The notes: generated by a model from the letters alone, not told the origin. Shown: positions 1 through 11,034, counted from the stretch's first letter. The stretch is 64,000 nucleotides of DNA from Larkinella rosea (GCF_003858635.1 NZ_RQJO01000007.1:559941-623940), one strand, 5' to 3'. Made by a program: numbers and translations.

Positions 1-775
1 AAGGTAATTTGGGGAGCAGCACCGCAGGCTTCAACAGGTTTTTAACGTCCTGATTCCCGGTTTCCCAGTAGTCGATCAGCAGCAAAACAAAGGGCAGCAC
101 AACCGCCATTGCTTTTGACAGGCAGGATAAAATAAACAATAGAAAGGTGACAGTCAACCAGCTGAATGCACCGGTTTTTCGATACCGCAGGTAGGTCAGG
201 CAAGCAGACAAAAAGAAAAAAGTATAGAGCACGTCCTTGCGCTCCGAAACCCAGATGACTGATTCGACGTGCATCGGATGCAAGCCCCAAAGTGCAGCGA
301 CAAAAAGCCCCACCCACTGGTTTCGATGGCTTAACTGATAAGCAAAGAAGAAAACCAGAACCGTATTGAGCAGATGGAGGAGCGTATTGGTAACAATGAA
401 CGACGTGGCTCCGGGGCCAAAAAAAGCTGAATTGGCCGCCAGCGATGCCATCGTGAGCGGATGGAAATTCAAGGCGACTACCGACTTCAGGAGGGTTTGA
501 ACGTGGGCAGCAGTGGGTTCGAGAACGTACGGATTGCCAAATACATATTCCGAATCGTCCCAATCGACGAAGTCATTCTTAAAGCCCAGTGCATAAATGA
601 CAAAAATCGCCAGCAATGCCAGTCCGAGCCACAAATACATTGTATACCCCGGCCGTTCTGCCGACTTAGGGTTTGACTGAATGGGTTTTCCCGTTGCGGA
701 AACCGGTTGTTCGGAATGCTGGGTGGTAAACGGCCGTTGAACGGATCGTTGCCTGGTGGATTTGTGTTTTGCCAT
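1..775 (-). CDS. TMTC/PMT-like multipass membrane protein, 3' end outside the window
   Basis: The reverse strand is open from an ATG at 773-775 to the window edge (258 codons visible, no stop), so the gene is partial. A basic N-terminus precedes a membrane helix at about residues 45-63, then the acidic D-W-D-D loop (about 71-74) and further hydrophobic segments. The stretches LHPMHVESVIWVSERKDVLY (about 165-184) and LSKAMAVVLPFVLLLIDYW are typical of the DUF1736/TMTC family. These are multipass proteins related to protein O-mannosyltransferases, and they usually carry C-terminal tetratricopeptide repeats, which would lie off the window. By analogy the acidic loop is catalytic. The substrate is unknown. 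An apparent 173-codon frame at 42-563 is an antisense-frame shadow of this gene. Confidence 0.8.
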   Translation of the reverse strand, partial: MAKHKSTRQRSVQRPFTTQHSEQPVSATGKPIQSNPKSAERPGYTMYLWLGLALLAIFVIYALGFKNDFVDWDDSEYVFGNPYVLEPTAAHVQTLLKSVVALNFHPLTMASLAANSAFFGPGATSFIVTNTLLHLLNTVLVFFFAYQLSHRNQWVGLFVAALWGLHPMHVESVIWVSERKDVLYTFFFLSACLTYLRYRKTGAFSWLTVTFLLFILSCLSKAMAVVLPFVLLLIDYWETGNQDVKNLLKPAVLLPKLP

Positions 776-815
776 ACAAGAAAGATGTATTACAGGTAAT
801 CCACAAAAGACATAC

Positions 816-857
816 CATAAAAAAGCCCCGCCAGAGGAAATGCGGGGCTTTTTTATG
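816..857. terminator. Bidirectional rho-independent terminator
   Basis: A perfect 15-bp inverted repeat (816-830 and 843-857) with a 12-nt loop has a GCCCCG core flanked by A-runs and T-runs on both sides. It lies just downstream of the THX gene, which is read leftward, and upstream of the truncated membrane protein, so it separates the two transcripts. Confidence 0.85.
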
Positions 858-868
858 GAAAGAGCGGT

Positions 869-985
869 TTATTCTTTGACAACCTTCTCGACTTTCCCTT
901 GTTGATCTTTCAATTTTGGACGTTTTACGCCGTAGGAACCGCGCCAGATTTTACCGCGCCTGGTTTTAACATCTCCTTTTCCCAT
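869..985 (-). CDS. 30S ribosomal protein THX
   Basis: This 38-codon reading frame begins [19 protein letters not shown] and ends in a lysine-rich tail (KVEKVVKE). It matches the small basic THX (Thx/S31e-like) protein, which in Thermus sits in the head of the 30S subunit and is common as a stand-alone gene in Bacteroidetes. A GGAG-like purine run is absent upstream, as is usual for this phylum. The gene is followed at once by a strong hairpin terminator and so is probably a monocistron. The identification rests on length, charge and the conserved GKGDxKTxRGKxxxGSYG signature. Confidence 0.9.
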   Translation of the reverse strand: MGKGDVKTRRGKIWRGSYGVKRPKLKDQQGKVEKVVKE

Positions 986-1190
986 GTTCAAGTAGTTAGT
1001 TACACAGTCTTAACAGACTCATTAAACCGATTAAAAATCAATAAGAAATCATAATTAATCATTTAATCGCAATAATCAAAGGTCGTAAGCGCTATTCTTC
1101 GTTTCTGAATTGTTGTTCCGCTACCTCATATTTCCAAACATCTGTCTGAAACGGCGGTTTACCGGTACAGGAATTAACGCAAAAAGAGTC

Positions 1191-1982
1191 ATGACAACTA
1201 AGAACACACCGGTTTGGGACAAACCCGGAATCGGACAGCTGGAACCGGAAATCAGCGGCTCGAGCCGTATTAATGTAGGAGAAGAAGAGCGGGTTTGGTC
1301 GACCGTTGGCGGAGGGCTGCTGCTGACGTACGGCCTGAAAAGAGCTTCCATTGGCGGTATGTTGATTGCTGCAGTGGGGAGTTATCTGACGTATCGGGGC
1401 ATGTCGGGCAACTGTCCCATCAGCGAGGCCATCGGGCGCAATACGGCGGACGGCGAAACGACGGCCATCAAACCGATCGAAATTTCGGTTAGTCAAATTG
1501 TGTATAAACCCCGGAATGAAGTGTATCAGTACTGGCGTCAACTGGAAAACCTGCCCCGGTTTATGTCACATCTGAAGGAAGTCCGTCAACTCGATTCGAC
1601 GCACTCGCACTGGATTGCCCAGCTTTCGGACGGTGCCGTAGCCGAAGCCATTGGCGCGGTGGAGTGGGACGCGCAGATCATTCACGAGGTTCCGAACGAG
1701 CGACTGGTCTGGAAGTCGGTGGAAAACGCCCGGATCGATAACGCCGGCGAAGTTCAGTTTTCGGATTCGCCGGACGGTTTTGGTACGCAGATTCACGCGA
1801 CGATTCAATACCGCCCGCCCGTCGGACATTTGGGCAATGCGGTTATGAAACTATTCAATTCAACGTTTACGCAACTGATCGAAAAAGACCTGCATCGGTT
1901 TAAAGAAGTCATGGAAACGGACGAATCGAAAGCAGTTCAGGGCTTACTTCCGGCCGCTTCATCCGAAACCGCACAGCTTTAA
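1191..1982 (+). CDS. SRPBCC-domain protein with N-terminal DUF2892-like membrane segment
   Basis: The 263-residue frame is best started at the ATG at 1191 (MTTKNTPVWDK); an in-frame ATG at 1110 would add an atypical leader. Residues about 35-75 contain two short hydrophobic, glycine-rich segments and the motif GNCPISEAIG, as in DUF2892/YgaP-type membrane domains. From about residue 90 there is a START/SRPBCC fold typical of polyketide cyclase/dehydrase-like proteins (VYKPRNEVYQYWRQLENLPRF, then FGTQIHATIQYRPP). Such proteins bind hydrophobic ligands, but the ligand is unknown. The gene is flanked by a long intergenic region upstream and a hairpin-forming repeat downstream. Confidence 0.8.
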   Translation: MTTKNTPVWDKPGIGQLEPEISGSSRINVGEEERVWSTVGGGLLLTYGLKRASIGGMLIAAVGSYLTYRGMSGNCPISEAIGRNTADGETTAIKPIEISVSQIVYKPRNEVYQYWRQLENLPRFMSHLKEVRQLDSTHSHWIAQLSDGAVAEAIGAVEWDAQIIHEVPNERLVWKSVENARIDNAGEVQFSDSPDGFGTQIHATIQYRPPVGHLGNAVMKLFNSTFTQLIEKDLHRFKEVMETDESKAVQGLLPAASSETAQL

Positions 1983-1992
1983 TACAGTGAAG

Positions 1993-2056
1993 AATGAACA
2001 GTTCATCCTGAACTGGTAGTGGATCAGCTTTCATTGTTCATTGTGAATTGTTCATT
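1993..2056. repeat. Intergenic inverted repeat (AATGAACAGTTCA family)
   Basis: AATGAACAGTTCA (1993-2005) pairs with TGAATTGTTCATT (2044-2056) at 12 of 13 positions, and a T-run follows. It lies between the SRPBCC gene and the desaturase gene. It could terminate transcription or be a dispersed palindromic repeat. Confidence 0.55.
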
Positions 2057-2092
2057 TTTTTAAAAGAGAAGTAGGGGGAAAGCTGTCGATGA

Positions 2093-2953
2093 ATGTCATT
2101 AGTCCGAACAGTAAACAACGAACTAATGGATTTGCAACAGCTGGAGCGGGAATTACTCCCCTTGACTGCCTATGCCGCCCCGGTGGTGTTGGGCTCCGTA
2201 CTTCTGGAATTTTGGCTGACCCGTCACGATGAAGAACACCGGTACCAAAGCCGGGATTTCTGGTCGTCGGTCGGAATTGGCGCGGGCAGTTTGCTCATCA
2301 ATGCCATTCTTAAAACCGGTGTTTTTGGAATGGCATTGTTTTTTTACCGAATCATTCCCTGGCGCATCGAAACGCAGTGGTGGACGTGGCTGATAGCCTA
2401 TGCGCTGATCGATTTCTGCAATTATTTTGCGCACTTTATTGCCCACAAACAAAGGGTCTGGTGGGCAACACACGTGACGCATCACTCGTCCGAACACCTT
2501 AATTTCACGACGGCTTTCCGCAATTCGTGGACGCAACACCTCAAGCTGGTGTTCTTCATTCCGGCCTGGCTAACGGGCATTAATCCGGTGGTTATCCTGA
2601 CCTGCTATCAGATTGACCTGCTGTATCAGTTCTGGATACACACGGAAATGATCTACAAATTGCCGCGCTGGTTTGAGTTTTTCTTCGTTACGCCCTCTCA
2701 CCACCGGGTCCATCATGGCAGCAACGACCGGTATCTCGACAAAAATTTCGGCTCGTCGCTCATCATCTGGGACCGAATTTTCGGTACGTTCCAGGAAGAG
2801 GACGAACCCCCGGTATACGGCCTGACCAAACCGGTCGAATCTTTCAATCCGGTGTACCTGAACTTCCACGTCTGGGTCGATATTGGCCGGGATTTACGAA
2901 AAGCAAAATCCGTAAAGGAGGTTTGGTCCATTCTGTTTGGCCCCCCGGTTTAG
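2093..2953 (+). CDS. Sterol desaturase / fatty acid hydroxylase family protein
   Basis: This 286-residue integral membrane di-iron enzyme shows the family's histidine clusters: HFIAH (about 123-127), HVTHHSSEH (about 136-144) and HHRVHHG (about 206-212). Hydrophobic helices precede and separate them. Family members insert oxygen or a double bond into lipids such as sterols, carotenoids, alkylglycerols or sphingolipid precursors; the substrate here is not evident. An internal ATG at 2126 (MDLQQLERELLPL) is an alternative start. A short-chain dehydrogenase and an epimerase/dehydratase follow in the same direction, suggesting one lipid-modifying unit. Confidence 0.88.
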   Translation: MSLVRTVNNELMDLQQLERELLPLTAYAAPVVLGSVLLEFWLTRHDEEHRYQSRDFWSSVGIGAGSLLINAILKTGVFGMALFFYRIIPWRIETQWWTWLIAYALIDFCNYFAHFIAHKQRVWWATHVTHHSSEHLNFTTAFRNSWTQHLKLVFFIPAWLTGINPVVILTCYQIDLLYQFWIHTEMIYKLPRWFEFFFVTPSHHRVHHGSNDRYLDKNFGSSLIIWDRIFGTFQEEDEPPVYGLTKPVESFNPVYLNFHVWVDIGRDLRKAKSVKEVWSILFGPPV

Positions 2954-3014
2954 CTCCCAAAGTCTGAGCATTCGAAGCCCGATACGAGTAACAACTCATT
3001 CTGTCTATAGTATC

Positions 3015-3809
3015 ATGAAAAAGTACGTTTTGATTACCGGTGCCAGCGCCGGATTAGGGAAAGCCATGGCCATTGAACTGGCGCGGCAGGGCCATCATTT
3101 GATTCTGGTGTCGTTGCCCAACGAAAATCTAGGCGACCTCGCCCATCAGATTCGGATTTCCTGCAATGTTCAGGTGGCTTATTACGAAACTGATTTGTGC
3201 GAACGACCCAATATTGAAGCCTTGATTGCCTGGATTCAGACCTCGCAGCTCGCGGTTTTTTATTTAATCAACAATGCGGGAATTGGCGGTTCGCAGGCTT
3301 TTGAGCAGTCTGACACCGGCCACATCGAGCGGATTATTCAACTGAATATCATCGGAACGGCATTGCTGACCCGATTGCTGCTGCCTTTTTTGTTGAAATT
3401 TCCGCAATCCTATATCCTGAATGTATCGAGCATGGCGGCTTTTTCTCCGTTTCCGTATAAAACCGTCTATCCGGCATCCAAAGCATTTATTTACTCCTTT
3501 TCGCTGGGGCTGCGCGCCGAACTCCGGGCGTTTGGCGTCCAGGTGAGTGTGGTTCATCCCGGCCCGATGCCGCACACCCCCGAAAATCAGGCCCGGTTGC
3601 AAAAACACGGCCGCCTGGGTCGCATGCTGACGGTTCCGCTCGAATTCATTGCCCAAACCGCGCTTGAACGTGTTGAGCAGGGGCAGTCGGTTATCATTCC
3701 GGGCTGGACGAATAAGATGGGTTACTGGGTTTCGCGCTGGGTTCCGTGGTCGTGGCGCCGACCGTTGATGGTGTCGATGCTGCGGAAAGAAGTAACTCCA
3801 ACGCTATGA
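3015..3809 (+). CDS. Short-chain dehydrogenase/reductase (SDR)
   Basis: The start is taken at 3015 (MKKYVLITGASAGLGKAMA), because the longer in-frame extension to 2937 would overlap the previous gene and place the Rossmann motif far from the N-terminus. Classical SDR features are present: TGASAGLG for NAD(P) binding (about 8-15), NNAG (about 87-90), a catalytic Ser in NVSSMAAF and YPASK (Tyr/Lys). The hydrophobic C-terminal region (MGYWVSRWVPWSWRRP) resembles membrane-associated SDRs acting on lipids. The stop overlaps the start of the next gene by four bases (ATGA), so the two are probably translationally coupled. Confidence 0.88.
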   Translation: MKKYVLITGASAGLGKAMAIELARQGHHLILVSLPNENLGDLAHQIRISCNVQVAYYETDLCERPNIEALIAWIQTSQLAVFYLINNAGIGGSQAFEQSDTGHIERIIQLNIIGTALLTRLLLPFLLKFPQSYILNVSSMAAFSPFPYKTVYPASKAFIYSFSLGLRAELRAFGVQVSVVHPGPMPHTPENQARLQKHGRLGRMLTVPLEFIAQTALERVEQGQSVIIPGWTNKMGYWVSRWVPWSWRRPLMVSMLRKEVTPTL

Positions 3810-4786
3810 AAGTGCTATTAACGGGTGCAACGGGTTTACTGGGCGTTCATCTGGCCGGAGAATTGCTGAATCAGGGATACGACGTAAGAGCCATGTACCG
3901 TTCGTTGCCGCATCAGTTCAACCAACTGCCGTGGTTCAGGGAAATCGATTGGATAAAGGCGGCCATTACAGAACCGGCTGATTGTGTGCGGGCAATGAAA
4001 GGGTGTCAGGCCGTGATTCACGCGGCTTCGCGCACGGAGCCGTATCCCACCCAACTGGCGGCTTATTACGAAGCCAATATTGCCGGTACGGATCACATTC
4101 TGGCGGCCGTTCGGCGCTGTGACGTTTCGCGCCTGGTTTACGTCAGTACCGCTTCGGTTTTCAGACCGGGAACGCTGGAAAATCCCGCGACAGAAGAAAG
4201 TCCCTACGCCTTTCACCTCATGAGTTCGGGCTACATCGCCAGTAAATACGAAGCCCAGCAACGGGTTTTATCGGCTGTTGATCAGGGTGTTAATGCCGTC
4301 ATTGTCAATCCGGCGTTTATGTTGGGGCCTTATGATTTCAAACCGAGTTCGGGGGCAGTGATCAAGTACGCCATGAAAAACCGCTTGCTGTTTTACCCCG
4401 GTTCGGGCGGAAAAAGCTTCATCGATGTCCGCGATGCGGCCCGGGCCACGGTCAAGGCATTGCGTTTGGGACAACCCGGAGCGAGTTATTTGCTGGCGAA
4501 CGAGCACTTACCTTATGAGCGGTTTTTCCAGATGCTGGCCCGCTTGTCCGGAAAAAGGAAGACGCTGGTTCCGATTCCCGCTCCCTTGATTCGAATGGCT
4601 GGAACGCTGAGTTCAGCGGGCGAATGGCTGTTTCGAAAACCGGTGCCACTCAACCGCATCAATGCGACTTTATTGACGCAGGACAATTACTATTCCGGCG
4701 AAAAAGCTAGAAGGGAGTTGAGGATGCCGGTTTCGCCCGTGAGTCGGGCTATTGAAGAGGCTATGGAATGGTTTGATAACCGTTAA
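3806..4786 (+). CDS. NAD-dependent epimerase/dehydratase (extended SDR, DFR/3beta-HSD-like)
   Basis: Starting at 3806 (MKVLLTGATGLLGVHLAGEL) the protein has 326 residues. TGATGLLG is the extended-SDR nucleotide-binding motif, HAASRTEPYP follows the usual strand beta-4 region, and YIASKYEAQ supplies the YxxxK catalytic pair. The overall pattern (AxIVNPAFMLGPYD, SFIDVRDAARA) is that of dihydroflavonol-reductase/3-beta-hydroxysteroid-dehydrogenase-like enzymes. The ATG overlaps the stop of the preceding SDR. With the desaturase-family gene this suggests sequential oxidation and reduction of a lipid or isoprenoid. Substrate unknown. Confidence 0.85.
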   Translation: MKVLLTGATGLLGVHLAGELLNQGYDVRAMYRSLPHQFNQLPWFREIDWIKAAITEPADCVRAMKGCQAVIHAASRTEPYPTQLAAYYEANIAGTDHILAAVRRCDVSRLVYVSTASVFRPGTLENPATEESPYAFHLMSSGYIASKYEAQQRVLSAVDQGVNAVIVNPAFMLGPYDFKPSSGAVIKYAMKNRLLFYPGSGGKSFIDVRDAARATVKALRLGQPGASYLLANEHLPYERFFQMLARLSGKRKTLVPIPAPLIRMAGTLSSAGEWLFRKPVPLNRINATLLTQDNYYSGEKARRELRMPVSPVSRAIEEAMEWFDNR

Positions 4787-4789
4787 ATG

Positions 4790-5500
4790 TTACAATCCCA
4801 ACGCCTTCAAAAAGCCCTCGCGGTAATTACTGCCGATCGGTATTTCCGTCGTACCGATGAAAACCCGATTGCCTTCGATGTGGTTGATTCTGGATTTGTT
4901 GACGATAAACGATCGGTGGATGCGCAGGAAAACTGATTTGGGAAGCAGTTCTTCAAAACTGGAAAACGTCATGCCGGGCAGGAGGGTGTTCTGGGTGGTT
5001 ACAATTTTGGTGTAATTGCCACTGGCTTCGGCGAAAAGCAGGTCGGAATGCTGAATTTTAAAAATTTTTCCGTCGGTTTTGATGAATAAAAAATCTTCCG
5101 GATTTGATTCAGTAACTGGATAAAGACGGATTGGGGACGGTTTTAGTCGATCCAGTGCTTTGTCGACGGCAATGATAAACCGTTCGAGCGAAAAAGGTTT
5201 TACTAAGTAATCGATTGCGGATAATTCAAAGGCATCGAGTGCGTATTCTTTGTACGCCGTTGTGAAAATAACCTGTGGTTTAGGGTTAACTGTTTTTAAA
5301 AATGAAATACCGTTTAAAACCGGCATATTGATGTCCAGAAAAAGAATATCGATCCGGCTTTTTTGAAACTCGGCTTTGGCTTCGAGCGCATTTCCACAGG
5401 AGGCCACCACGTTTAGGTCCGGCAAATGTCCGCAATAGGTTTGGATAATTTCCCGGGCAATAGGTTCATCATCCACTATCAGGCAATTGTATTGGTTCAT
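4790..5500 (-). CDS. LytTR-type response regulator
   Basis: This 236-residue protein has an N-terminal receiver domain (acidic DDEP near residue 10, phospho-acceptor Asp at about 56 in FLDINMP, conserved Lys in TTAYKEYALDAF). The C-terminal LytTR DNA-binding domain begins near residue 135 (FLFIKTDGKIFKIQ, FLRIHRSFIVNKSRI). Its start overlaps the stop of the upstream sensor kinase by four bases, so kinase and regulator form an operon. The pair is divergent from the outer-membrane barrel gene at 6789, which is a natural candidate target. Confidence 0.92.
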   Translation of the reverse strand: MNQYNCLIVDDEPIAREIIQTYCGHLPDLNVVASCGNALEAKAEFQKSRIDILFLDINMPVLNGISFLKTVNPKPQVIFTTAYKEYALDAFELSAIDYLVKPFSLERFIIAVDKALDRLKPSPIRLYPVTESNPEDFLFIKTDGKIFKIQHSDLLFAEASGNYTKIVTTQNTLLPGMTFSSFEELLPKSVFLRIHRSFIVNKSRINHIEGNRVFIGTTEIPIGSNYREGFLKALGL

Positions 5501-6534
5501 TTTACTTTGAGTTGAAGCATGACCTTGTATTCCTGTTCGTGATCCTGAATGTTTAAATCGTGGGCGTTTGGGTATAAAAGATCCAGTCTTTTTTTTACAT
5601 TTTCCAAACCAAAACCGCTGTTGTTTTCCAGCTTATTCGTTTCATCGTTTTCGCTCCCGCGTGAATTTTTTACCGAAAACAGGATGAAATTTCCCCAGGT
5701 CCTCAAGCTAATGTCGATCAGGATACGATGCTCAAGGCTGTTTTTGGCGTGCTTAAAGGCATTTTCAATAAATACAATCAACAACATCGGCGCAATCCGG
5801 ATGTTGGTATGACTTAGATCCTCAATGGAGGTTGTCAAAAATAACCGGTTGCCAATCCGTATTTTCTCAAAGTCGATGTAATTGTGAATATACGCCAGTT
5901 CGTCTTTTAAAGGAACAAATAATTCCTTGGCGTCATAGACCGAATATCGCAATAAATCAGAAAGTTTCAGTAATAAGATCGGGATTTTATCGTGTTGCGT
6001 GATCGATATTCCGTATAGGTTATTGAGGGTGTTAAACAAAAAATGAGGGCTCAACTGGGATTGCAGTAAATGCAGTTCGCTCTGACTTTGTACGGCCTGG
6101 GCTTTCGCTTCCTGCACCTGATTTGCGACAGATAAACGTCCCAATTTAATCAACATGCCGATGGCTACGCTGACAATAAATAGCGGAAGATAAAAGAGCA
6201 ATAGATTGAGGAAAATCCGGCTTTCCTGAAGCGGAAAATCGGCATGGAAAAAGATCCAGATAATGCAAAGGATACTGACAGCCGATAAAACCGCGAATAG
6301 CCAGCCCGGAATGTTTTTTGACACCCACAATTGAGCAATATACCGGCCAATATAAACTCCTCCTAAAAAGAAAACAGTGGCAGCAAGGGCCGCTTCTTCA
6401 TCGTCTTTTGAAACAATGGTTTTGGTGTACAAGGCCGAAGCGAGGTAGATCGGTAGTGCGGCCAATAGACCGATGAGAAGGTGTTTGGTCGTGCCGGATA
6501 AGCCATCCCAACCGGTTTTCTGATCCTTTTTCAT
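5497..6534 (-). CDS. LytS/YehU-like sensor histidine kinase
   Basis: The 345-residue protein has four predicted membrane helices (about 18-37, 49-71, 77-97 and 107-129) with short loops. A coiled linker and the His_kinase domain follow (LQSQLSPHFLFNTLNNLYG near 155-175, phospho-accepting His in SPHFLFN). A HATPase region is seen in LIVFIENAFKHAKNS and FGLENVKKRL. It lacks a large periplasmic sensor domain, as is typical of this class. It overlaps the LytTR regulator by four bases. The 254-bp gap before the divergent barrel gene at 6789 should contain the promoters for both. Confidence 0.9.
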   Translation of the reverse strand: MKKDQKTGWDGLSGTTKHLLIGLLAALPIYLASALYTKTIVSKDDEEAALAATVFFLGGVYIGRYIAQLWVSKNIPGWLFAVLSAVSILCIIWIFFHADFPLQESRIFLNLLLFYLPLFIVSVAIGMLIKLGRLSVANQVQEAKAQAVQSQSELHLLQSQLSPHFLFNTLNNLYGISITQHDKIPILLLKLSDLLRYSVYDAKELFVPLKDELAYIHNYIDFEKIRIGNRLFLTTSIEDLSHTNIRIAPMLLIVFIENAFKHAKNSLEHRILIDISLRTWGNFILFSVKNSRGSENDETNKLENNSGFGLENVKKRLDLLYPNAHDLNIQDHEQEYKVMLQLKVK

Positions 6535-6788
6535 ACTGCTTTATTCCGTCGTGTATCGATTCAACTGACAAAACTGAGCAATCAAAACCACATCGCCACA
6601 CGACGCGGACGAATACCCCAAAACCACTGACGGAAAACCGCTCAGCCGTTACGAACTCGTTTGACCGCCCGAAACGTCATTCTGTCACCCAAATCGCCGG
6701 GTACGACCTGATTTGTTGCCAGCTCTTTCTTACAAATCCACATTTGTGCATAAAGTATTGAAAAGGTCGTTGACAACCGCTGAAAATC

Positions 6789-9233
6789 ATGAAATCATTT
6801 TTTGGTATTGCCTTGCTGGCGGTGTTTCATGCCCCGGTTTTCGCCCAGACACTTCACAAAACCATTACCGGAGTGGTGAAAGACAGTCAGAACGAAACCA
6901 TTCCGGGCGCTACGGTTACCTTATTGAAATCGACAGATTCTACGCTCATTGCGGGGGAACAGACCAACGGCAATGGGAAATTTGAATTGAAAAATCTGGG
7001 TGACAATTCCTATATTCTCCGGGTGTCGAGTGTCGGATGCGTTCCTTATGTGAGCGCGAAACTGACCATCGATGATCAACATCCGCTTATTTCCTTACCA
7101 GTGATTATTCTAAGCCCTTCAAAAACAACGCTTAAGGAAGTTGTTGTAGTGGCCAAAAAACCGTTGCTGGAGCAGGATATCGACAAAACCATCGTAAATG
7201 TGGACGCCATGTTGGGGAGCGCGGGCAGCAATACACTGGAAGTGCTGGAAAAAACGCCGGGTGTTACCGTTGACATCAACGGCGAGATCAGTTTGAACGG
7301 GAAAGGTGGGGTGCTGGTGCTGATCGATGGTCGGCCCACATATCTGTCGGGTCAGGACCTGGCGGCTTACCTGAAATCGTTGCCCGGTGGCTCGCTCGAC
7401 AAATTGGAATTGATGACCAATCCACCGGCCCGCTACGACGCGGCTGGTACGTCGATTATCAACATTCGGCTGAAAAAGAACCGGATACAAGGCTTTACCG
7501 GGGATGTTTCCGTGAGTTATAACCAGGGCGTTACTGCGCGAAGCAATGACGTTGTTAACGTAAATTACAACCGTAGAAAAGTGAATCTTTTCGGGAGCTT
7601 TGGTTATAATAAAGATGCAAATTATTCGAATGATACGTATAACCGGACGTTTTATACTGAAAATCAGGCAATAAATTCGTCGGTTTTTTTGGATAATCGG
7701 TATCGAAATAACAACCATGGCCTCCTGACCCGATTGGGAATGGATTATGCGGTTTCCCCCAAAACAACCTACGGTTTTGTGATTAACTTACAGAGCAGGC
7801 CCCGCACCGATAAACTGGATTACCTGAGCCGGAATTTTAATAAAGGGTATGCATTGGATTCGATTGGCAGGGGCCAAACCGTTGGCGATTACACCTGGAA
7901 AAGCGCGGGCGCCAATTTTAATTACCTCCACAAGTTCAATCCTACGGGTCGGGAATTAACGGCCGATCTGAATTACATCAATTACCGCTCAGACGGAAGC
8001 CAGACGTTACTGAATCGCATTACGTTACCAGATGGTGCATTGGTTAGACGGACCGATTTCTTGTACAGTATCCCGTCTGATATTTCCATTTACAGCGCAA
8101 AAGCAGATTACGTTCATCCATTTAAAAACAAGGCGAGTCTGGAAGCCGGGTTTAAATCCAGTCTGGTTAATACGGATAACAAGGCTGATTATTTCACCCT
8201 AAACGGGTCTGTCCAGCTCCCGGATTTTGGCAAATCCAACCATTTCATTTACCGGGAGAACATCAATGCTGCCTATGTCAACTCCCGGAAGCAATGGAAG
8301 CGGTTGGGAGCCCAACTTGGTTTGCGTCTGGAAAATACGTTGGCGGATGGCCATCAATTGGGAAATTCGGAGGTGAAAGCAACCTCGTTTACCAGAAAGT
8401 ATACGCGTTTCTTTCCGTCAGCTTTTGTGAATTATAAACTGGATAGCTCGGGAAATAATACGTTGACAATCAGCGTTGCCCGACGCATCAACCGACCCAA
8501 TTACCAATTGCTAAATCCCTTTTTATTTTTCCGGGATACCTATTCGTACACTTCGGGAAATCCGCTGCTGAAACCGCAATTTCACGTTCAGTATGAGCTA
8601 AAATACCAGTATAAAAATCAATTGGGGCTGGCCTTGCAATACAACCGGTTTACTGATGTGATCTTCCAGACTACGCAGGCTGTGGGCAATCTTTTTATCA
8701 CCAGTCCGAACAACGTTGCCCGCGGTTATATTCTGGCGCTTGCAACCAATCTGTCTCTTGCACCGGCCAGGTGGTGGCGGTTAAATGCCAACATAACACT
8801 GGCGAAACTGGGCCTGATGGGGATGGCTTATTCAGAAAAATTAAACCCGAGTATTGTCCATTCCCGACTCAACGTAATGAACCAATTTACTTTTGCCCGA
8901 AAATGGAATGGCGAATTATCCGGCTATTTCGCTACGAAAGATCTCGCTGGGCAGACAATTACGAACCCACGGTATCGAATCAATGCGGGAATTCAAAAGA
9001 AGGTGTTAAACGACAAAGGAACCGTTCGTTTTACGATTGAAGATGCATTTCACTCCTGGAAACCGACCGATAAAACCGTCAGTCTGAACCGGGCGGATGC
9101 TTTTCATACCAACGTGACGGACAGCCGCCGGATTGGCGTGGCTTTCACCTACCGGTTTGGCAAAGAAACGTTCGCCCGCAAACGTCGCCATTCCGACAAC
9201 GCAGCCGATGCGGAGAAGGGGAGAGTGGATTGA
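6789..9233 (+). CDS. Outer-membrane beta-barrel protein with carboxypeptidase-like N-terminal domain
   Basis: A 20-residue signal peptide (cut after PVFAQ) precedes a CarboxypepD_reg-like beta-sandwich (ITGVVKDSQNETIPGATVTL). A plug-like region follows (LLEQDIDKTIVNVDAML, VLEKTPGVTVD, VLVLIDGRPTYLSGQDL), then a long C-terminal barrel rich in alternating aromatic strands, about 814 residues in all. This is the 'outer membrane beta-barrel family' seen widely in Bacteroidetes (TonB-receptor fold, often without a clear TonB box or SusD partner). It stands alone, divergent from a LytTR two-component pair. The ligand is unknown. Confidence 0.88.
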   Translation: MKSFFGIALLAVFHAPVFAQTLHKTITGVVKDSQNETIPGATVTLLKSTDSTLIAGEQTNGNGKFELKNLGDNSYILRVSSVGCVPYVSAKLTIDDQHPLISLPVIILSPSKTTLKEVVVVAKKPLLEQDIDKTIVNVDAMLGSAGSNTLEVLEKTPGVTVDINGEISLNGKGGVLVLIDGRPTYLSGQDLAAYLKSLPGGSLDKLELMTNPPARYDAAGTSIINIRLKKNRIQGFTGDVSVSYNQGVTARSNDVVNVNYNRRKVNLFGSFGYNKDANYSNDTYNRTFYTENQAINSSVFLDNRYRNNNHGLLTRLGMDYAVSPKTTYGFVINLQSRPRTDKLDYLSRNFNKGYALDSIGRGQTVGDYTWKSAGANFNYLHKFNPTGRELTADLNYINYRSDGSQTLLNRITLPDGALVRRTDFLYSIPSDISIYSAKADYVHPFKNKASLEAGFKSSLVNTDNKADYFTLNGSVQLPDFGKSNHFIYRENINAAYVNSRKQWKRLGAQLGLRLENTLADGHQLGNSEVKATSFTRKYTRFFPSAFVNYKLDSSGNNTLTISVARRINRPNYQLLNPFLFFRDTYSYTSGNPLLKPQFHVQYELKYQYKNQLGLALQYNRFTDVIFQTTQAVGNLFITSPNNVARGYILALATNLSLAPARWWRLNANITLAKLGLMGMAYSEKLNPSIVHSRLNVMNQFTFARKWNGELSGYFATKDLAGQTITNPRYRINAGIQKKVLNDKGTVRFTIEDAFHSWKPTDKTVSLNRADAFHTNVTDSRRIGVAFTYRFGKETFARKRRHSDNAADAEKGRVD

Positions 9234-9241
9234 GGCATGCG

Positions 9242-9338
9242 GTTTTCGGTATACGGTTTTCAGTTTACGGTGACTAACGCGTTCTTTCCATCATTCTGAA
9301 TAGCGTGCGCCAGCCACCGTAAATCGTATACCGAAAAC
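9242..9338. repeat. Intergenic inverted repeat, TATACGGTTTTCGG family, copy 1
   Basis: The left arm 9242-9272 (GTTTTCGGTATACG, an 8-nt insert, then TTTACGGTG) pairs with the right arm 9315-9338 across a loop of about 42 nt. It sits exactly between two convergent genes and abuts the stop codon of the ABC-F gene. The same sequence family recurs at 15087-15199 and 45572-45673. It probably acts as a bidirectional terminator or a REP-like dispersed palindrome. Confidence 0.7.
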
Positions 9339-11024
<1,686 letters not shown>

Positions 11025-11034
11025 TTAAAAATGA

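Noticed and set aside
42-563. 173-codon frame on the reverse strand
   Set aside because: It is a different frame of the same strand as the TMTC/PMT-like gene, which has clear family motifs and runs off the window edge. The 173-residue product has no natural composition.
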